Source: Nocardioides sp. SLBN-35
GTDB taxonomy: Bacteria > Actinomycetota > Actinomycetes > Propionibacteriales > Nocardioidaceae
Assembly (NCBI RefSeq): GCF_006715725.1
Contig: NZ_VFNU01000001.1
Coordinates: 4,960,001-5,024,000 of the forward strand
DNA length: 64,000 nucleotides
Direction: 5' to 3'
The notes below the pieces were generated by a model, which saw nothing but the letters and a program-made list of their open reading frames with translations, did not search any database and was not told the DNA's origin. The translations under genes were made by a program, and so were the position numbers. Position 1 is the stretch's first letter. Every line of letters begins with the position of its first letter. Of this stretch, positions 39,063 through 47,725 are shown in pieces.

Positions 39063-39769
39063 CAGAACAGGACCAGCGCCAGCAGCGGGACGAGCATGCT
39101 GATCGCGAGCGCCGAGAGCCCCATGCCGAGGCCGGCGAAGGCGCCCTCCGTCTCGTCCTCCCTCAGCATCCGGGAGGCACCGATGCCGTGCGACACCGCG
39201 CCGACGGCGAGCCCCCGGGCCCGCCGGTCGCGGATGCGCAGCAGGTTCAGGGTCGCCGGCGCGATGACGGCGCTGACGATGCCGATGCCGATCGCGAACA
39301 CCGCCGCCAGTGGCGGGATCCCGCCGAGGGTCTGGGTGAGCGCGATCGCGACCGGCGTGGTCGCGGCCTTGGTGGCGAGGGTCTTCTCGAGGACCTCGTC
39401 GGCGCCCAGCGCGCGGGCGATCAGGACCGCGGTGACGATCGAGGTCACCGCCCCGGCGACGACCGCCACGAGCAGGGGGACGACGAAACCAGCGAGCCGG
39501 TCGGCCTGGCGGTGCAGCGGTATCGCCAGCGCCACCGTCGCCGGGCCGAGCCAGAACGCGATCAGCTCGGTGGCGCTGCGGTAGTCGGCGTAGTCGACGT
39601 CGAGGACGGTGATCGCCACCGCCGCCACCGCGATCGCGGGCAGCACCGGCTGGGCCAGGGCGTGCCCGCCGGTGCGGGTCCGCAGCCAGCGGCCGGCCTG
39701 GTAGCCGACCAGGGTGACCAGCAGCAGCGTCACCGGCGAGCGGGCGAGGTCGAGCAGGTCGTCCCTCAC
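39062..39769 (-). CDS. LrgB/CidB family membrane protein
   Basis: A 235-residue membrane protein with about seven hydrophobic segments. The family motifs are ATKAATTPVAIALT and ARGLAVGAVSHGIGASR at about 190-206. LrgB/CidB proteins (YohK type) act with LrgA/CidA in holin-like control of murein hydrolases or in pyruvate and glycolate transport (PlgAB). The start overlaps the LrgA-like gene by 4 bp (ATGA-type). The physiological role here is not known. Confidence 0.85.
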   Translation of the reverse strand: MRDDLLDLARSPVTLLLVTLVGYQAGRWLRTRTGGHALAQPVLPAIAVAAVAITVLDVDYADYRSATELIAFWLGPATVALAIPLHRQADRLAGFVVPLLVAVVAGAVTSIVTAVLIARALGADEVLEKTLATKAATTPVAIALTQTLGGIPPLAAVFAIGIGIVSAVIAPATLNLLRIRDRRARGLAVGAVSHGIGASRMLREDETEGAFAGLGMGLSALAISMLVPLLALVLF

Positions 39770-40161
39770 ACCGCCTCCCCCGCACCGTCCGGGCGGGCGC
39801 CGAGGTCGTCGCGGGGCTTGCCGAGCAACCGCTCCAGGCCGACCGCCGTCCAGGCGACCACCACGAGCCCGAGCAGCCAGGAGCCCAGGACCGCGGCCGC
39901 GATCGGCAGCGCGTCGTCTCGCAGCACCGCGAGGTAGACGACGATGCCGACGCCCGCGGGGACGAAGAACAGCTGCAGGTGCCGCAGCAGCGCGGTGCCG
40001 GCGCGGACGATGGCGCCGTCGTCGCCGTACCGGCGCACGCGCAGGAACACGAACAGCAGCAGCATCCCGGCGACCGGACCCGGCACCGTGACGTCGAGGA
40101 CGCGGACGACGACCTCCCCGAGCACCTGGAACGCGACCAGCCAGGTGAGGCCTGCGATCAC
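39766..40161 (-). CDS. LrgA/CidA family holin-like membrane protein
   Basis: A 131-residue protein from GTG 40161-40159, whose start overlaps the pirin stop as GTGA. Four hydrophobic helices and the hallmark VPGPVAGMLLLFVFL at about 26-40. It is the partner of the LrgB-like protein downstream. The tail after residue 105 is charged (GKPRDDLGARPDG). Confidence 0.82.
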   Translation of the reverse strand: MIAGLTWLVAFQVLGEVVVRVLDVTVPGPVAGMLLLFVFLRVRRYGDDGAIVRAGTALLRHLQLFFVPAGVGIVVYLAVLRDDALPIAAAVLGSWLLGLVVVAWTAVGLERLLGKPRDDLGARPDGAGEAV

Positions 40162-41156
40162 CGGCGTTCCCTCAACCGGGCGTTGGGCAGCCCGGGTGCG
40201 GGGATCGGGCGCAGGGGCTGGTCGGGTACGACGCCGAACCGGCCCGGCGCGACCTGGCGGCTGTCGGGGACGAGGTTGCCGTCGGGGCCGGTGATCTGCT
40301 GCTGCCAGGCGGCGCGGTACGCGACGATCTCCTCGTGGGTGCGGCCCACGAAGTTCCACCACATCACGATCGACTCGCCGAACGGCGGCCCGCCGAGCAC
40401 CAGCAGCCGCGCCCCCTCGTCGCCGGCGACCAGGACCAGCTCGTCGCCGCCGGGGGGGACGAACGCGAGGTCGGCGACCTTCGCGTCCACCTCACCCACC
40501 GACACCGAGCCGAGGTCGACGAGGACGCCGAGCTCGAAGGCCGGGTCGACGGGCACGCGCAGCGTGGTGCCCGGGTCGAGGACCAGCTCGGCGCCGAGCA
40601 GCGGGGTGAAGGTGGTGACCGGTGAGCTGTCGCCGAGCAGCGAGCCGAGGAAGACGTGGGCCCGCCAGCCGTCGCCGGCGACCTCGGCCGGGGCGTAGTG
40701 CTGGAACCCGGGGTCGGTGTCGCGGGCGGCGTCCGGCAGCGCCACCCAGAGCTGGGCGCCGTGCAGCACCGTCGTGTCCGGCGTCGACACCTCGGAGTGG
40801 CTGATGCCCTGGCCGGCGGTCATCAGGTTGACCTCCTGGGGCCGCACCATCGCCACGTTGCCCGCGCTGTCACGGTGCTCGATCTCGCCGGTGAACAGCC
40901 AGCTCACGGTCTGCAGGCCGGTGTGCGGGTGCGGGGCGACCTCCATGCCGCCGCTCTCGCTGACCAGGTCCGGGCCGTAGTGGTCGAGGAAGCACCAGGC
41001 CCCGATCAGCGAGCGGTGCCGCTGCGGCAGCGTGCGTCGTACCGGCATCGCGCGGGGTCCGCCCAGCGGCACCTCCCGCGGCTCCATCAGCTCGATGCCG
41101 GCGGCCTGCCGGCCCTCGCAGATCACCTCGTCGGGCTTGGCTTCCGGGTTGCTCAT
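40158..41156 (-). CDS. Pirin family protein
   Basis: A 332-residue bicupin. The N-terminal cupin carries the metal-binding motif HPHTGLQTVSW with a further His-Glu set near GQGISHSEVS; the C-terminal pirin domain has GEVDAKVADLAFVP and PFGESIVMWWNFVGRTHEEI. Bacterial pirins include quercetin 2,3-dioxygenases and proteins that affect pyruvate metabolism. It overlaps the LrgA-like gene by 4 bp and leads a four-gene string (pirin, LrgA, LrgB, lipoprotein). A pyruvate link of both pirin and CidAB/PlgAB families makes the pairing interesting but is inference. Confidence 0.85.
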   Translation of the reverse strand: MSNPEAKPDEVICEGRQAAGIELMEPREVPLGGPRAMPVRRTLPQRHRSLIGAWCFLDHYGPDLVSESGGMEVAPHPHTGLQTVSWLFTGEIEHRDSAGNVAMVRPQEVNLMTAGQGISHSEVSTPDTTVLHGAQLWVALPDAARDTDPGFQHYAPAEVAGDGWRAHVFLGSLLGDSSPVTTFTPLLGAELVLDPGTTLRVPVDPAFELGVLVDLGSVSVGEVDAKVADLAFVPPGGDELVLVAGDEGARLLVLGGPPFGESIVMWWNFVGRTHEEIVAYRAAWQQQITGPDGNLVPDSRQVAPGRFGVVPDQPLRPIPAPGLPNARLRERR

Positions 41157-41226
41157 GCGTCCATCCTTCCGCCCCCGTCAACCGGCAGGTGGGCGAGGGT
41201 TCACCCGTTCCGGCGATGGTGTGCCC

Positions 41227-42342
41227 GTGCGGATCGCCCAGCTGGCCAACTTCGTCGGCGCGACCTCGGGAGGCATGCGGACTGCGATCGAGCAGCTCGG
41301 CCAGGGGTACGTCGCCGCCGGTGCCGAGCGTCTCCTCGTCATCCCGGGACCGGTCGACGCCGTACGGACGACGCCGTTGGGGGACGTCGTCCAGGTCCGC
41401 GCGCCGCGAGTGGGCGGCGGGTACCGGCTGATCGTCGAGCCGTGGCGGGTCACCGAGGTCCTGGAGCGGTTCGCGCCGACCAGCGTCGAGTGGAGCGACA
41501 AGCTGACCCTGCTGCCGGTCGCATGGTGGGCGCGACGCAACGGCGTGCGCTCGGTGCTGCTGTCGCACGAGCGGATGGGCGACATGTTCGCGATGCGCAC
41601 CGGTCTCGAGACCACCTCGAAGGTCTCGATCGGGCTGCTCAACCGGCTGATCGTGCGCAGCTTCGACACGGTGGTCGTCACGTCGGCGTACGCCGAGGGT
41701 GAGTTCCGCTCGGTCGCCGACGCCGCCGGCTGCCCGGTGTCGCGGGTGCCGCTCGGGGTCGACCTGGCGACCTTCCGTCCCGTTCCTCGTCCGGTCGGCG
41801 GCAGTGGGGAGCTGCGACTGGTCCACGCCGGCCGGCTGTCCCGGGAGAAGTCCCCGCACCTGGCCGTCGCGACGGCCGTGGAGCTGCACCGGCGCGGGAT
41901 CCCGCTGCGCCTCGACGTGTACGGCGAGGGCCCGCACCGCGACGAGCTCGAGGCCCTCGCCGCCGGGGCGCCCGTCCACTTCCACGGGTACGTCGACGGC
42001 CGGGCCGCCCTGCGCGACCGGCTCGCCGCCGCGGACGTGTCCTTGTCCGTGTGCCCCGGCGAGACCTTCGGCCTCGCCGTCCTCGAGGCCCTCGCCTGCG
42101 GCACCCCCGTCGTGACCGCCGACCGCGGCGGCGCCCGCGAGCTCGTCGACGCCTCGTGCGGCGCGTGGGGTGCGCCGACGCCCGAGGCGCTGGCCGACGC
42201 CGTGCTGCGGCTCCTCTCGCTGCCCGAGTCGCGTCGTCGTACCGCTGCCCGGGTGCGGGCCGAGCAGTTCGGCTGGGACCGCACCGTCGCCCGGATGCTG
42301 GCGCTGCACGCCGGCGACCGGGTCGGGGTACTCAGCGCCTGA
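41227..42342 (+). CDS. GT4 family glycosyltransferase
   Basis: A 371-residue GT-B glycosyltransferase. I start at GTG 41227 (VRIAQLANFVGATSGGMRT); an in-frame GTG at 41221 is an alternative. The N-terminal acceptor domain has the GGM glycine turn, and the C-terminal donor domain has LVHAGRLSREKSPHL and the E-x7-E motif PGETFGLAVLEALACG with TPVV after it. GT4 members related to mycobacterial PimB/MgtA-type mannosyltransferases use GDP-mannose, but the donor is not certain. It is divergent from pirin and convergent with the MptB-like gene, overlapping it by 11 bp. Both may serve lipoglycan assembly. Confidence 0.85.
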   Translation: MRIAQLANFVGATSGGMRTAIEQLGQGYVAAGAERLLVIPGPVDAVRTTPLGDVVQVRAPRVGGGYRLIVEPWRVTEVLERFAPTSVEWSDKLTLLPVAWWARRNGVRSVLLSHERMGDMFAMRTGLETTSKVSIGLLNRLIVRSFDTVVVTSAYAEGEFRSVADAAGCPVSRVPLGVDLATFRPVPRPVGGSGELRLVHAGRLSREKSPHLAVATAVELHRRGIPLRLDVYGEGPHRDELEALAAGAPVHFHGYVDGRAALRDRLAAADVSLSVCPGETFGLAVLEALACGTPVVTADRGGARELVDASCGAWGAPTPEALADAVLRLLSLPESRRRTAARVRAEQFGWDRTVARMLALHAGDRVGVLSA

Positions 42343-43858
42343 GCGCCTCCCCCCGCTCTCCCTCGATCGCGGGAGGGGCGAGCGGCGCGACGATGCGGGC
42401 CAGGCGTTCGCGCGCGGGCGGGGTGAGCAGCAGGACCGGCAGGAGCAGAGCGACGGTCATGCAGCCGATCACGATCGCGTAGTAGGCGCCGTGCAGCGAG
42501 GAGTCGAGCGGCGCGACCAGGCCGAGAAGGACCGAGACGGCGACGAGGGCTCCGGTGGCGTGGCGCGGGAGGCGTTGGGTGGCGAGGAAGGGCGGCAGCA
42601 GCAGGAAGTACCAGAGGTGGACGACCGGCGAGAGCAGCACGAACGCAGAGCCCACGGTGGCGACGGCCGCGAGCGCCGTACGCCGGGAGCCGGTCGGCCA
42701 GCGCAGCCCGACCCAGGCGCCGACGCCCAGCGAGGCGAGCAGGCCGAGGGCACGGACCAGGTCGCGGAACAGGGCGGGCTCGGTGCCGAGGCCGAGATGC
42801 AGGGCCAGCCAGTCGAGGACGCCGCCGACCAGGGTGGTGGCGGACAGCGGGGTGTTGACCTCGCCGGGGACGGTGAGCGCGCGCAGCCAGCCGTTGCCGA
42901 TGCCGGTGGCGACGCCGAGCCCGACCAGGGTGCCGACGGACACCGCGCCGACGGCGCCGAGCCGCCGCAGCCGGGCGACCAGGTCGGCGCCGACGGGCAG
43001 CGAGACCAGCACGATCCCCACCGCCACCAGGCCTCCGGGCACCTTGACGCCCGCCGCCACGCCGGCGAGCACCGCGCCCCAGGCCCAGCCGCGCTCGACG
43101 GCCACGACGAGGGCGGCGGCCATCAGACCGACCATGAGCAGGTCGTTGTGCAGGCCCGCGACACCGTTGGCCATCATCAGCGGCGACACGATGACCAGCG
43201 CGGTCGCGACGGCCGGGTTGGCGCCGCCCCACGCCGCCAGCCGCGGGACCGCCCAGGCCAGCAGCACGAGGCCGATCAGTGCGAACCCGCGGTGCGCGAT
43301 CACCAGGATCCACGGGTTGCCGGTGATGCCCGCGACGATCGCGCCGAGGAACACCGGCACCGGCCCGTACGGCGTGGCGGTGTCCCACCACAGCGGGTCG
43401 ACGGCCTGGACGATCGGCGGGCCGGTGATCCAGCCCGGTAGCGGGAGGAAGGTGTCGGGGGCCAGCGCCCCCGGCCCGACGACGTACGGCGAGAGCCCCA
43501 CCTCCGCGAGCTTGCCCTGCGCGGCGTACGACCAGCCGTCGCGGGAGAACAGCGGCGGGGCGAGCATCAGCGGCGCGGTCCACACGATCGCGGCGAAGCG
43601 CGCGAGGGCCACGCCCTCGACCGGGTCGGTGGTCTCGCGCTCGCCCACCGCGACCGTGCGGCACAGCCGCAGCCAGGCGTTGGCGAGCAGGCCGAGGCCG
43701 ACCAGGACCACCACCAGGCCGGTCATCCGGCCCACCTCGTGGGCCCGCAGCGCCTCGAGGGTGCCGATGCGCAGCACCGGGGTGGAGGCGGGGAGGGTGG
43801 CGGTGACGAGTCCGCCGAGCAGCACGAGCAGGCTGCCGAGCGTTCCGCGAGCGATCAC
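42332..43858 (-). CDS. mptB: MptB-like polyprenol-phosphomannose alpha-1,6-mannosyltransferase
   Basis: A 508-residue GT-C integral membrane protein from GTG 43858-43856 with about 12 hydrophobic segments. The signature SRDGWSYAAQGKLAEVG and GLSPYVVGPGAL near 110-140 is typical of MptB-type alpha-1,6-mannosyltransferases, which extend the mannan backbone of lipomannan from decaprenyl-phosphomannose. Further motifs are TPYGPVPVFLGAIV and NGVAGLHNDLLMVGLM. It converges with the GT4 gene. A lipomannan-like polymer in this organism is inferred. Confidence 0.8.
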   Translation of the reverse strand: MIARGTLGSLLVLLGGLVTATLPASTPVLRIGTLEALRAHEVGRMTGLVVVLVGLGLLANAWLRLCRTVAVGERETTDPVEGVALARFAAIVWTAPLMLAPPLFSRDGWSYAAQGKLAEVGLSPYVVGPGALAPDTFLPLPGWITGPPIVQAVDPLWWDTATPYGPVPVFLGAIVAGITGNPWILVIAHRGFALIGLVLLAWAVPRLAAWGGANPAVATALVIVSPLMMANGVAGLHNDLLMVGLMAAALVVAVERGWAWGAVLAGVAAGVKVPGGLVAVGIVLVSLPVGADLVARLRRLGAVGAVSVGTLVGLGVATGIGNGWLRALTVPGEVNTPLSATTLVGGVLDWLALHLGLGTEPALFRDLVRALGLLASLGVGAWVGLRWPTGSRRTALAAVATVGSAFVLLSPVVHLWYFLLLPPFLATQRLPRHATGALVAVSVLLGLVAPLDSSLHGAYYAIVIGCMTVALLLPVLLLTPPARERLARIVAPLAPPAIEGERGEALRR

Positions 43859-44009
43859 GGTCGCAAGGTAGGGGCGCGCGACGGCAGTGGGTTGAACGTC
43901 GGGACAACGGGGCAAGAACGCTCGCAATGCCGACTCGGAGGCGCCTTTCCGCACTACATTGCTGCCACCCCCGGGTGCGCACGCGCACCCCATGACCCGA
44001 GGAGCTCGC

Positions 44010-44612
44010 ATGTCCCAGAACCAGCCGCCCCCGCCGCCCCCGCCGGGCGGTACGCCGCCGCCCCCGCCGGGTGGGTACGGCGGCCCGCCGCAGCCCCAGC
44101 CGGGCGGCACCGCCGCCGGCGTGCCGCGTCCGGGCGAGCTGCTCAACCGGTTCCTGGCCCGCCTGATCGACCACGTGCTGCTCGGCGTGGTCTACGCGAT
44201 CATCTACGCGGTGTTCAGCGGGATCTTCCTGACCGGCTTCATCCACTCCTTCGGCGAGTATTTCCTGTTCTGGACCGTGACCGCGATCCTCCAGGCCGCC
44301 ATCTACCTCGGCTACTTCGCCTTCATGGAGTCCAACTCCGGGCAGACCGTCGGCAAGATGGTGCTGAAGCTGCGGACCTACGGCCCCGACGGCGTCAGCA
44401 AGCCGACCATGGAGCAGGCGATCAAGCGCAACGCCTACTCGGCGCTGGGCCTGCTCAGCATCATCCCGTTCATCGGGTGGTTCTTCCTGGGCTGGGCGGT
44501 CCCGCTCGCCGCGGTGATCTACATCGCGATCACACTCAACAACGACCAGCCCAACCACCAGGGCTGGCACGACAAGTTCGCGGGCGGCACCCGCGTCATG
44601 CAGGTCGGCTGA
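44010..44612 (+). CDS. RDD family membrane protein with proline-rich N-terminus
   Basis: A 200-residue protein from ATG 44010 behind GAGGAG. Residues 1-45 are almost only Pro, Gly and Gln (PPPPPPPGGTPPPPP). The RDD domain begins with NRFLARLIDHVLL (Arg and Asp of the motif), with three or four transmembrane helices and the second motif GKMVLKLRTYGPDG. RDD proteins have diverse and mostly unknown roles, including sodium/proton exchange in some. It stands alone between a divergent mannosyltransferase gene and the Ddn-like gene. Confidence 0.85.
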   Translation: MSQNQPPPPPPPGGTPPPPPGGYGGPPQPQPGGTAAGVPRPGELLNRFLARLIDHVLLGVVYAIIYAVFSGIFLTGFIHSFGEYFLFWTVTAILQAAIYLGYFAFMESNSGQTVGKMVLKLRTYGPDGVSKPTMEQAIKRNAYSALGLLSIIPFIGWFFLGWAVPLAAVIYIAITLNNDQPNHQGWHDKFAGGTRVMQVG

Positions 44613-44655
44613 CCCGATCGTCGCACCGGGGGAGAACAGGTTCTAGGGTTCGCCC

Positions 44656-45126
44656 ATGGGCCTGTTCACCCCCGTCGCGATCAAGCTCGGCTCCCAGCCG
44701 TGGATGCCGGGGCTGCTCCCCCAGATCACCTGGACCGACAAGCACCTGCAGCGGCTCACCGGCCGCCGGGTGAGCCTGGTCGGGCTCGCCGGCCTGCCGA
44801 GCCTGCTGCTCACCGTGAAGGGCCGCAAGTCGGGCATCCCCCGCTCCACGCCGCTGCTGTGCGTGCCCTGGCAGGGCGGCTGGCTGATCGCCGGCTCGTC
44901 CTTCGGCGCCCCGAAGCCGCCGGTCTGGTCGGCGAACCTGCGCGCGGCGGACACGGTGGAGGTCGACTACCGGCGCCGTCACCACACCTGCGCCTGGCGC
45001 GAGCTGACCGGCGAGGAGAAGGCCAGGGCCTGGGCGCACATGGTGACCATCTGGCCCAACTACGACAAGTACGTCGAGTGGACCGACCGGGTGATCCCGG
45101 TCTTCCTCCTCACCCCATCTCAGTAA
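44656..45126 (+). CDS. F420-dependent nitroreductase family protein (Ddn-like)
   Basis: A 156-residue split-barrel protein of the Ddn/FDOR-A type, which use deazaflavin F420 in actinobacteria. Signature: LLTVKGRKSGIPRSTPLL, then GGWLIAGSSFGAPKPP and VWSANLRAADTVEVDYR. Members reduce quinones or other electrophiles; the substrate here is unknown. ATG start, 43 bp after the RDD gene. Its stop codon (45124-45126) overlaps the first iron box of the next operon. Confidence 0.85.
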   Translation: MGLFTPVAIKLGSQPWMPGLLPQITWTDKHLQRLTGRRVSLVGLAGLPSLLLTVKGRKSGIPRSTPLLCVPWQGGWLIAGSSFGAPKPPVWSANLRAADTVEVDYRRRHHTCAWRELTGEEKARAWAHMVTIWPNYDKYVEWTDRVIPVFLLTPSQ

Positions 45127-45166
45127 GGGCAGGCTTTCCGCAGGAAGGGCAGCCTTGCTTTAGCCT
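45124..45166 (+). promoter_or_regulatory. Two DtxR/IdeR-like iron boxes and a leaderless-type promoter
   Basis: TAAGGGCAGGCTTTCCGCA (45124-45142) has the AGG-N2-AGGCT-N2-CC core of actinobacterial iron boxes, and GAAGGGCAGCCTTGCTTTA (45144-45162) repeats it 20 bp on with AGG-N2-AGCCT. A -10-like TAGCCT (45161-45166) ends 6 bp before the ATG at 45173, with no ribosome binding site in between, so the mRNA may be leaderless. Boxes overlap the promoter, as expected for repression by an iron-bound DtxR-family protein. Confidence 0.6.
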
Positions 45167-45172
45167 TCCCCC

Positions 45173-47725
45173 ATGGGGGTCGGCACAGGAGGGGCACAGG
45201 TCGCGGCGCGCATCGCCGGCGACCTCGCTCGCCACGGCGACCACCCCGCGCTGCGCACGCCCACCCGAACCCTGACGTACGCCGACCTCGACCGCCGGGT
45301 CGCGACGTCCCGCGACCAGCTGGCCGCCCTCGGCGAGGCCCACCTGGTGCGGCTCAGGCCGGCTCCGACGGCTGAGTTCGTGGTGGCCTGGCTGGCGGCC
45401 CTCACCGGCGGGCACGCCACGCTGCTCACCCACGACGACGGCCTGGCCCGTGCGTACGGCGTCTCGGTCGAGCACGCCGCCGGCCACTGGCAGCCGACCG
45501 GAGCCACCGCGCCGGGGCTGCACCCCGACCTGCGGCTGCTGCTGAGCACCTCGGGCTCGACCGGGTCCCCCAAGCTGGTGCGGCTGTCCGCGGACAACCT
45601 CGACGCCAACGCCACCGCCATCGCCTCCTACCTCGGGCTCACCGGCGACGACGTCGCGCTGACGACGCTGCCGCTCGACTACTGCTACGGACTGTCCGTG
45701 CTGCACAGCCACCTGCTGGCCGGCGCGAGCGTGGTGCTCGACGACCGCTCGGTGACCGACCCGGCCCTGTGGGAGCGGGCCCGGGCGGAGGGCGTGACGT
45801 CCTTCGCGGGCGTGCCCTACACCTTCGACCTGCTCGGCACCGCCGGCTGGCCCGAGCTGCCGACGCTGCGCCAGGTCACCCAGGCCGGCGGCCGGCTCGC
45901 GCCGGACCGGGTGCGTGCGCTGGCCCGCCAGGGCGCGCGCGAGGGCTGGGAGCTGGTCGTGATGTACGGCCAGACCGAGGCCACCGCCCGGATGGCGTAC
46001 CTGCCGCCCGAGCGGGCCACGACCCACCCCGGCACCGTGGGCGTCGCGGTGCCCGGCGGGGCGTTCCGGATCGACCCGGTCGCGGGCGCCGGGGACGGCG
46101 TCGGCGAGCTCGTCTACCGCGGACCCAACGTGATGATGGGGTACGCCGAGGCGCCGGCCGACCTCGCGCTCGGCTCCGGCCCCGGCGAACTGCGCACCGG
46201 CGACCTCGCCCGCTTCACCCCCGAGGGCCTGGTCGAGATCGTGGGGCGGCGCTCGCGCTTCGCCAAGCTGTTCGGCCAGCGGATCGACCTCGACCGGGTG
46301 CAGACGCTGCTCGGCCTGGGCGGCCACGACGTCGGGTGCGCGGAGTCGGTCGACGGGCGACAGCTCGTGGTCGCCGTACCCGGCCGCCCGGACGGCGACC
46401 ACCTGGCCGACGTCGCCGCGGCGACCACCGCCGCGACCGGGCTTCCCGCGCACGCGGTCCGCGTCGTCGCGGTCGCCGAGCTCCCGCGGCTGCCCAACGG
46501 CAAGCTCGACCAGCAGGCCGTCGCCCGGCTCGAGAACGCGCCGACGCCGGTCGCCGACCCGCCCGAGGCGTCGATCGCGCGGCTCTACGCCCGCGTCCTC
46601 GGCCACCCCCACGTCGGCCCGGACCAGTCCTTCGTCGGGCTCGGTGGCGACTCGCTGTCGTACGTCGAGCTCTCGCTGCGCCTGGAGAGCCGCCTGGGCC
46701 GGCTGCCCGCCGACTGGCCGAACCGGACCGTGGCCGAGCTCGCCGCCCGCCTGGCACCCGGCGCTCCCGCGCCTCGTCGCCATCGGGTCTGGGCGCGGGT
46801 CGACGTCACGATCGTGCTGCGCGCGCTGGCGATCGTGCTCATCGTCGGCTCCCACACGAACCTGTGGGTGGTGCTCGGCGGCGCGCACGTGCTGCTCGCC
46901 GTCGCCGGCGTGAACTTCGCCCGCTTCCACCTCGCCGACGACGGCCCGCGCGAGCGCGTGGGGCGGGTCACCCGGGCCGCGGCGCGGGTCGCCGTCCCGT
47001 CGGTGCTGTGGATCGGTGCGGTGGCGCTGCTGACCGGCGAGCCCGGGTGGCGCACCGTGTTCCTGCTCAACGACCTGCTCGGCTCGCGCGACTGGTCCGA
47101 GCCCGCCTGGTACTACTGGTTCGTCGAGGTGGTCCTGATCCTCACCGTCGGCGCCGGGCTGCTCACCGCCGTGCCGCGGGTCATGGCGTTCGAGCGCCGC
47201 CACCGGTTCCCGCTGGCGCTGGTCCTGGCCGCCGTCGCACTCGTCCCGCGCCACGCGGCCACGCTGGCGTCGTACGACGGCGACGTCATCCACTCCACGC
47301 TCTTCGTCGCCTGGCTCTTCCTCGCCGGCTGGGCCGCCGCCGTCGCGCGCGGCCCCCGCGACCGCGCGGTGGTCACCGCGGTGCTGCTCGCGGGCTGCTG
47401 GGGCTTCACCGGCGACACCGCGCGGGACCTGCTGATCATCGCGGGCGTGGTCGTCCTGGTGTGGGTCCGGACGGTGCCGTGGCCGCGACTGCTGGTCGGC
47501 CCGACCGGCGTGGTCGCGAGCGCGTCACTGTACGTCTACCTGACCCACTGGCAGGTCTATCCCTGGTTCGAGACCCGCTGGCCGCTGGGCGGGCTGCTCG
47601 CCTCGCTCGCTGTCGGCGTCGTGGCGTGGCAGGTCGTCAACCGCGCCTCCGCCCGGGTCTCCGCGCCCCTGCGCCGACCGTCTCACTACGCTCCCGTCCA
47701 TCCGATCGATGAGGAAGTCCGATGA
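45173..47725 (+). CDS. Adenylation domain-carrier protein-membrane acyltransferase fusion
   Basis: An 850-residue three-part protein. Residues 1-450 are an AMP-forming adenylation domain: A3 STSGSTGSPKLVRLS near 124-138, A5 MYGQTEATARM near 264, A7 ELRTGDLARF near 342, A8 GRRSRFAKLFGQRIDLD, and the catalytic Lys of LPNGKLDQQ near 441. A carrier domain follows with the phosphopantetheine Ser at about 493 (GLGGDSLSYVEL). From about 545 to 830 there are many transmembrane helices resembling acyltransferase family 3 (GSHTNLWVV, YLTHWQVYPW). It should activate a carboxylic or amino acid, load it on its own carrier and hand it to a membrane acyltransferase. It sits behind iron boxes and overlaps the iron-binding lipoprotein gene (ATGA). 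The product is unknown. Confidence 0.8.
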   Translation: MGVGTGGAQVAARIAGDLARHGDHPALRTPTRTLTYADLDRRVATSRDQLAALGEAHLVRLRPAPTAEFVVAWLAALTGGHATLLTHDDGLARAYGVSVEHAAGHWQPTGATAPGLHPDLRLLLSTSGSTGSPKLVRLSADNLDANATAIASYLGLTGDDVALTTLPLDYCYGLSVLHSHLLAGASVVLDDRSVTDPALWERARAEGVTSFAGVPYTFDLLGTAGWPELPTLRQVTQAGGRLAPDRVRALARQGAREGWELVVMYGQTEATARMAYLPPERATTHPGTVGVAVPGGAFRIDPVAGAGDGVGELVYRGPNVMMGYAEAPADLALGSGPGELRTGDLARFTPEGLVEIVGRRSRFAKLFGQRIDLDRVQTLLGLGGHDVGCAESVDGRQLVVAVPGRPDGDHLADVAAATTAATGLPAHAVRVVAVAELPRLPNGKLDQQAVARLENAPTPVADPPEASIARLYARVLGHPHVGPDQSFVGLGGDSLSYVELSLRLESRLGRLPADWPNRTVAELAARLAPGAPAPRRHRVWARVDVTIVLRALAIVLIVGSHTNLWVVLGGAHVLLAVAGVNFARFHLADDGPRERVGRVTRAAARVAVPSVLWIGAVALLTGEPGWRTVFLLNDLLGSRDWSEPAWYYWFVEVVLILTVGAGLLTAVPRVMAFERRHRFPLALVLAAVALVPRHAATLASYDGDVIHSTLFVAWLFLAGWAAAVARGPRDRAVVTAVLLAGCWGFTGDTARDLLIIAGVVVLVWVRTVPWPRLLVGPTGVVASASLYVYLTHWQVYPWFETRWPLGGLLASLAVGVVAWQVVNRASARVSAPLRRPSHYAPVHPIDEEVR

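Noticed and set aside
41178..44570. A 1130-codon minus-strand frame across the glycosyltransferase region
   Set aside because: Out of frame with both the GT4 and MptB-like proteins, low-complexity and without motifs.
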